Assembly: GCA_001800495.1 (NCBI GenBank)
Contig: MGVM01000002.1
Coordinates: forward strand, 862-18,692
From: Elusimicrobia bacterium RIFOXYB2_FULL_48_7
GTDB taxonomy: Bacteria > Elusimicrobiota > Endomicrobiia > CG1-02-37-114 > XYA2-FULL-39-19
DNA length: 17,831 nt
Direction of reading: 5' to 3'
This document shows positions 15,859 through 17,831 of this stretch, one piece after another. The position numbers were made by a program, and so were the translations under genes. The number at the start of each line of letters is the position of its first letter. Positions within the stretch are counted from its first letter, which is position 1. The notes beneath the pieces were generated by a model. It made no database searches, was not told the DNA's origin, and saw only the letters and a program-made list of their open reading frames with translations.

Positions 15859-16683
15859 TTGGAGAAAAAATTTAACAGGACAACCGCCGCGCTTAAAGCG
15901 CCAATATTTTTATCGTGCCTATTTTTCACGCTTTTGGCTTCAATTCCTGCAACCGCTGTTGATGAACATGTATGGCTGCATGTTGAAGGCAAATATATAA
16001 AAAAATCACCGGTCTGCACGGACCCCAACGGCATCTGGATGGGCTGCGGCCTGGCTCACCGCACGAACGGCCCCGAGCCCCTGGCCTGGCAGAAGAATAA
16101 AGTTGACTGGATAGCTTCCAGAAAAAATATCAATGTTGTAAGGATCAGCATGGAAAACATGGATGATTTCCCGGATTCACAGGTTTATATTTCAACCTTC
16201 CTGGCTCCCGTAATTAACTGGTACAAGGAAAAAAAGATATATACCATCATAGATTCGCATTATTACATGCATAACAACACCTTATGGAGCGGGCCTTTCT
16301 GGGACCTGTCAAACCCTTCAACCAATTATTTAAGATGGAGGAACGACTGGGTGGATGTCGCGGCTTATTTCAAGGACGAGCCCTGGGTTGCCGGGTATGA
16401 ACTCTGCAATGAACCTGTTGTCAGGACCGGCGACGGCGGCACGATCGCAAAGTGCAGGGATATTTATAAGGATGCCATCAGCCGCGTCAGGGCCGTGGAT
16501 AATAAACATATATTTTTCGTCGGTAATGCCAATTGGAGCCATTTGGAAAACCATAAGGATTGCTGGGAAACAGGCCTGCCGGCGAGCGATACAACCCGGA
16601 CCCCGGCTACGGGCAGGTTGTGTTTACTTTCCATGAATACACGAAATGCGCGGAACTATACGCCGGCGCCGGCGGGGTTGTAA
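15859..16683 (+). CDS. Secreted glycoside hydrolase family 5 enzyme, N-terminal part (frameshifted gene)
   Basis: Begins with TTG at 15859, supported by GGGAG at 15848-15852 with 6-base spacing, and by the signal peptide that follows (MEKKFNRTTAALKAPIFLSC, cleavage near ATA). No ATG gives this N-terminus. The GH5 (endo-glucanase-like TIM barrel) signature is clear: VVRISMEN with the conserved Arg95, DSHYYMH with His134, and ELCNEPV with the acid/base Glu185. The frame then runs into a non-homologous tail (TRTPATGRLC...) and stops at 16683. The rest of the enzyme continues in the -1 frame from about 16560-16595 (next entry), so this is one gene with a one-base loss, or an assembly error. It lies 33 bases after the beta-helix gene with no promoter seen, so it belongs to the same operon. 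Confidence 0.8.
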   Translation: MEKKFNRTTAALKAPIFLSCLFFTLLASIPATAVDEHVWLHVEGKYIKKSPVCTDPNGIWMGCGLAHRTNGPEPLAWQKNKVDWIASRKNINVVRISMENMDDFPDSQVYISTFLAPVINWYKEKKIYTIIDSHYYMHNNTLWSGPFWDLSNPSTNYLRWRNDWVDVAAYFKDEPWVAGYELCNEPVVRTGDGGTIAKCRDIYKDAISRVRAVDNKHIFFVGNANWSHLENHKDCWETGLPASDTTRTPATGRLCLLSMNTRNARNYTPAPAGL

Positions 16684-17642
16684 ATGACGAAATTGGCAGG
16701 ATCCAGTCTACATTTAATGTTCCCATTATGTGCACGGAATTCGGCCAGGATGAAACCGGCGCCCGCGGCTTATGCGACTGGGAAAAAAGAAGGTTCGAAC
16801 AGGAAATGATAGAGGTGTGCTACGGACAGCCCAATTTCTGGCAGGGTGTGAATTTGACGTCAGGCACCGATATTTCGCGCGGCACACCCAAGGGCTCAAA
16901 AGTCGGATGGATCCTGTGGCGGGTTTCAGGTTCAAGCGCGAATTTTGAGTCTAGCTCAAGATGGACTGATATCTGGGAATACGCGGCGGAAAGGCAGGCT
17001 TCCCCTTCTCCGGAACCGATAACTGATTCTACGCCGCCATCAAATATTAACCAGGTAAGGGATGGTAGCGGCGCAAATGACGCGGAGTATACAGAAAGCC
17101 TTTCTGCAAACTGGGATGCCAGCGCGGATGCGGATTCCGGAATATCCAGGTACTGGTACGCGGTGGGCACCTCGGCAGGAGCCGCGGATATTGCGGGCTG
17201 GGCCGCCACTTCCAGCGGCACCGTGAGGGCCGCGATAGTCACAGGAATTCAATTGGCGGAAAATCAGAAATATTATTTCACCGTCAAGGCGCAAAACGGG
17301 AGCGGGTTATTCAGCAGCGGAGCAACAAATTCAAACGGCCAGTATATAATTGCCGGGCCCCGGTCCGGCGATGTTCATGCATATCCCAATCCGGCCATCA
17401 TGTCAAACGGAAAAACAGTCAAGTTTATTATCAAAGGCAATTCTATATCCGGGGCTGGTATTTACACGGTAAGCGGAAAACTGGTGAAAAAACTTTATGC
17501 AAACACTTCAGCCGGCGCGCCTTTAATAGAATGGGATGGTAAAAACGAAGACGGGGAAAAAGTAAAAAGGGGAATCTATATATACCAGCTTACTAAACCA
17601 AGCGGAGAAAAAATTACCGGTAAACTGGTCCTGAAAAAATAA
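16560..17642 (+). pseudogene. GH5 enzyme, C-terminal part with one FnIII-like repeat and sorting-like domain (second half of frameshifted gene)
   Basis: The -1 frame carries the remaining GH5 motifs: VVFTFHEY (His codon 16632-16634), the nucleophile in PIMCTEFG (Glu codon 16737-16739), and GWILWRV. A single FnIII-like repeat follows (STPPSNINQVRDGSG, LSANWDASADADSGISRYWY, YYFTVKAQNGSG), most like the fourth repeat of the module 1 protein. The end is the shared FlgD-like/type-A sorting-like domain (HAYPNPAIM, AGIYTVSGKLVKK, KRGIYIYQL). Independent translation is unlikely: the TTG at 16560 has no usable ribosome-binding site and the fragment lacks a signal peptide. Read together with 15859-16683 it gives a complete secreted GH5 of near-normal layout. 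Whether it is a real mutation, a recoding event or a sequencing error cannot be told here. Confidence 0.75.
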
Positions 17643-17659
17643 AAAGTATCATGCTCAAA

Positions 17660-17694
17660 AAAACCCTTGATTTATTCGGTTTTCGTGTTATACT
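17660..17694 (+). promoter_or_regulatory. Promoter 3 with palindromic operator over the -35 box
   Basis: TTGATT (17667-17672) and TATACT (17689-17694), 16-bp spacer, starting only 24 bases after the GH5 stop. AAAACC (17660-17665) and GGTTTT (17678-17683) give the same palindrome as promoters 1 and 2. Including the TGCTCAAA just upstream, 41 of 44 bases match promoter 1, although the two sites are 11 kb apart. Confidence 0.75.
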
Positions 17695-17709
17695 AATAAC
17701 CAGAGACCC

Positions 17710-17745
17710 GAACAATCCTATAAATCCTAACAATCCTTTTAAGAG
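17710..17745 (+). repeat. 9-bp tandem repeats in leader 3
   Basis: Units GAACAATCC, TATAAATCC and TAACAATCC, then TTTTAAGAG which merges into the ribosome-binding region. The array begins 16 bases after the -10 box. Period and position match leaders 1 and 2, with a third unit sequence. Confidence 0.8.
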
Positions 17746-17754
17746 ACCGCGATC

Positions 17755-17831
17755 ATGGTTTTCCAACAACTCAACTTCCGCGACACAAAACCCCTTAACC
17801 TTCAGTTAACCGAAGTCCTTCAAAAAATGAT
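17755..17831 (+). CDS. Third GntR-family regulator, N-terminal end (cut by window)
   Basis: Only 25 codons are visible. They begin MVFQQLNFRDTKPLNLQL and align with the first residues of the regulators at 6775 (MQFQQLDF) and 11822 (MKFEQLDFNNQKPLYLQV), the segment that leads into the GntR winged helix. The ATG is preceded by AAGAGA with about 8-base spacing and by the same promoter and 9-bp repeat leader. It therefore opens a third regulator-first module continuing to the right. The DNA-binding and sensor domains are outside the window, so the full architecture is inferred from the paralogues. Confidence 0.7.
   Translation, partial: MVFQQLNFRDTKPLNLQLTEVLQKM

Noticed and set aside
16556..16683. 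Programmed -1 ribosomal frameshifting in the GH5 gene
   Set aside because: GGGAAAC occurs at 16564-16570 but in the wrong phase for slippage from the upstream frame, and no clear downstream stimulatory structure was found. Mutation or assembly error is simpler.

Overview
The window (about 50% G+C by eye) starts inside carA and reads almost wholly on the + strand. It looks like a chromosomal segment from a Gram-negative, probably uncultivated bacterium. Large secreted proteins with fibronectin-like repeats and a C-terminal FlgD-like (type-A sorting-like) domain are typical of FCB-type bacteria, Elusimicrobiota, Omnitrophota and similar candidate phyla. I cannot place the phylum from sequence alone.

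Region 1 (1-6527) is a compact nucleotide-biosynthesis operon: carA (3' part)-carB-purF-pyrG, with an 8-bp overlap, a 15-bp gap and a 4-bp ATGA overlap. Every step uses glutamine amide nitrogen: carbamoyl phosphate, phosphoribosylamine and CTP. All key catalytic residues checked are present and all genes are intact apart from the window edge.

Region 2 (6528-6774) carries a REP-like hairpin, a terminator-like stem, a perfect inverted repeat, a sigma70-type promoter and a 9-bp tandem-repeat leader.

Region 3 (6681-17831) is three tandem copies of one module, the third cut by the window end. Each has (i) a promoter with an AAAACC-N12-GGTTTT palindrome over the -35 box; (ii) a leader with three to four imperfect 9-bp tandem repeats, the unit differing at each locus; and (iii) a GntR-type winged-helix regulator, with a LacI/periplasmic-binding-protein-like sensor domain in the two complete copies. 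In modules 1 and 2 the regulator is coupled by an ATGA overlap to a secreted beta-helix protein that carries FnIII-like repeats and a C-terminal sorting-like domain. Module 2 also has a secreted GH5 glycoside hydrolase with the same C-terminal parts, TTG-started and broken by a frameshift. No transporter or cytoplasmic sugar-catabolism gene accompanies the regulators in the window.

Region 4 (11523-11821), between modules 1 and 2, holds a stem-loop, a paired-hairpin dispersed element with compensatory changes between its halves, a second degenerate REP-like element ending in a T-tract (likely terminator), and promoter 2.

The most interesting feature is the repeated regulatory architecture: a near-constant promoter/operator plus a locus-specific 9-bp repeat array in front of each self-linked regulator and its secreted surface or carbohydrate-active protein. 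Its meaning (autoregulation, locus-specific operators or post-transcriptional control) is inference.
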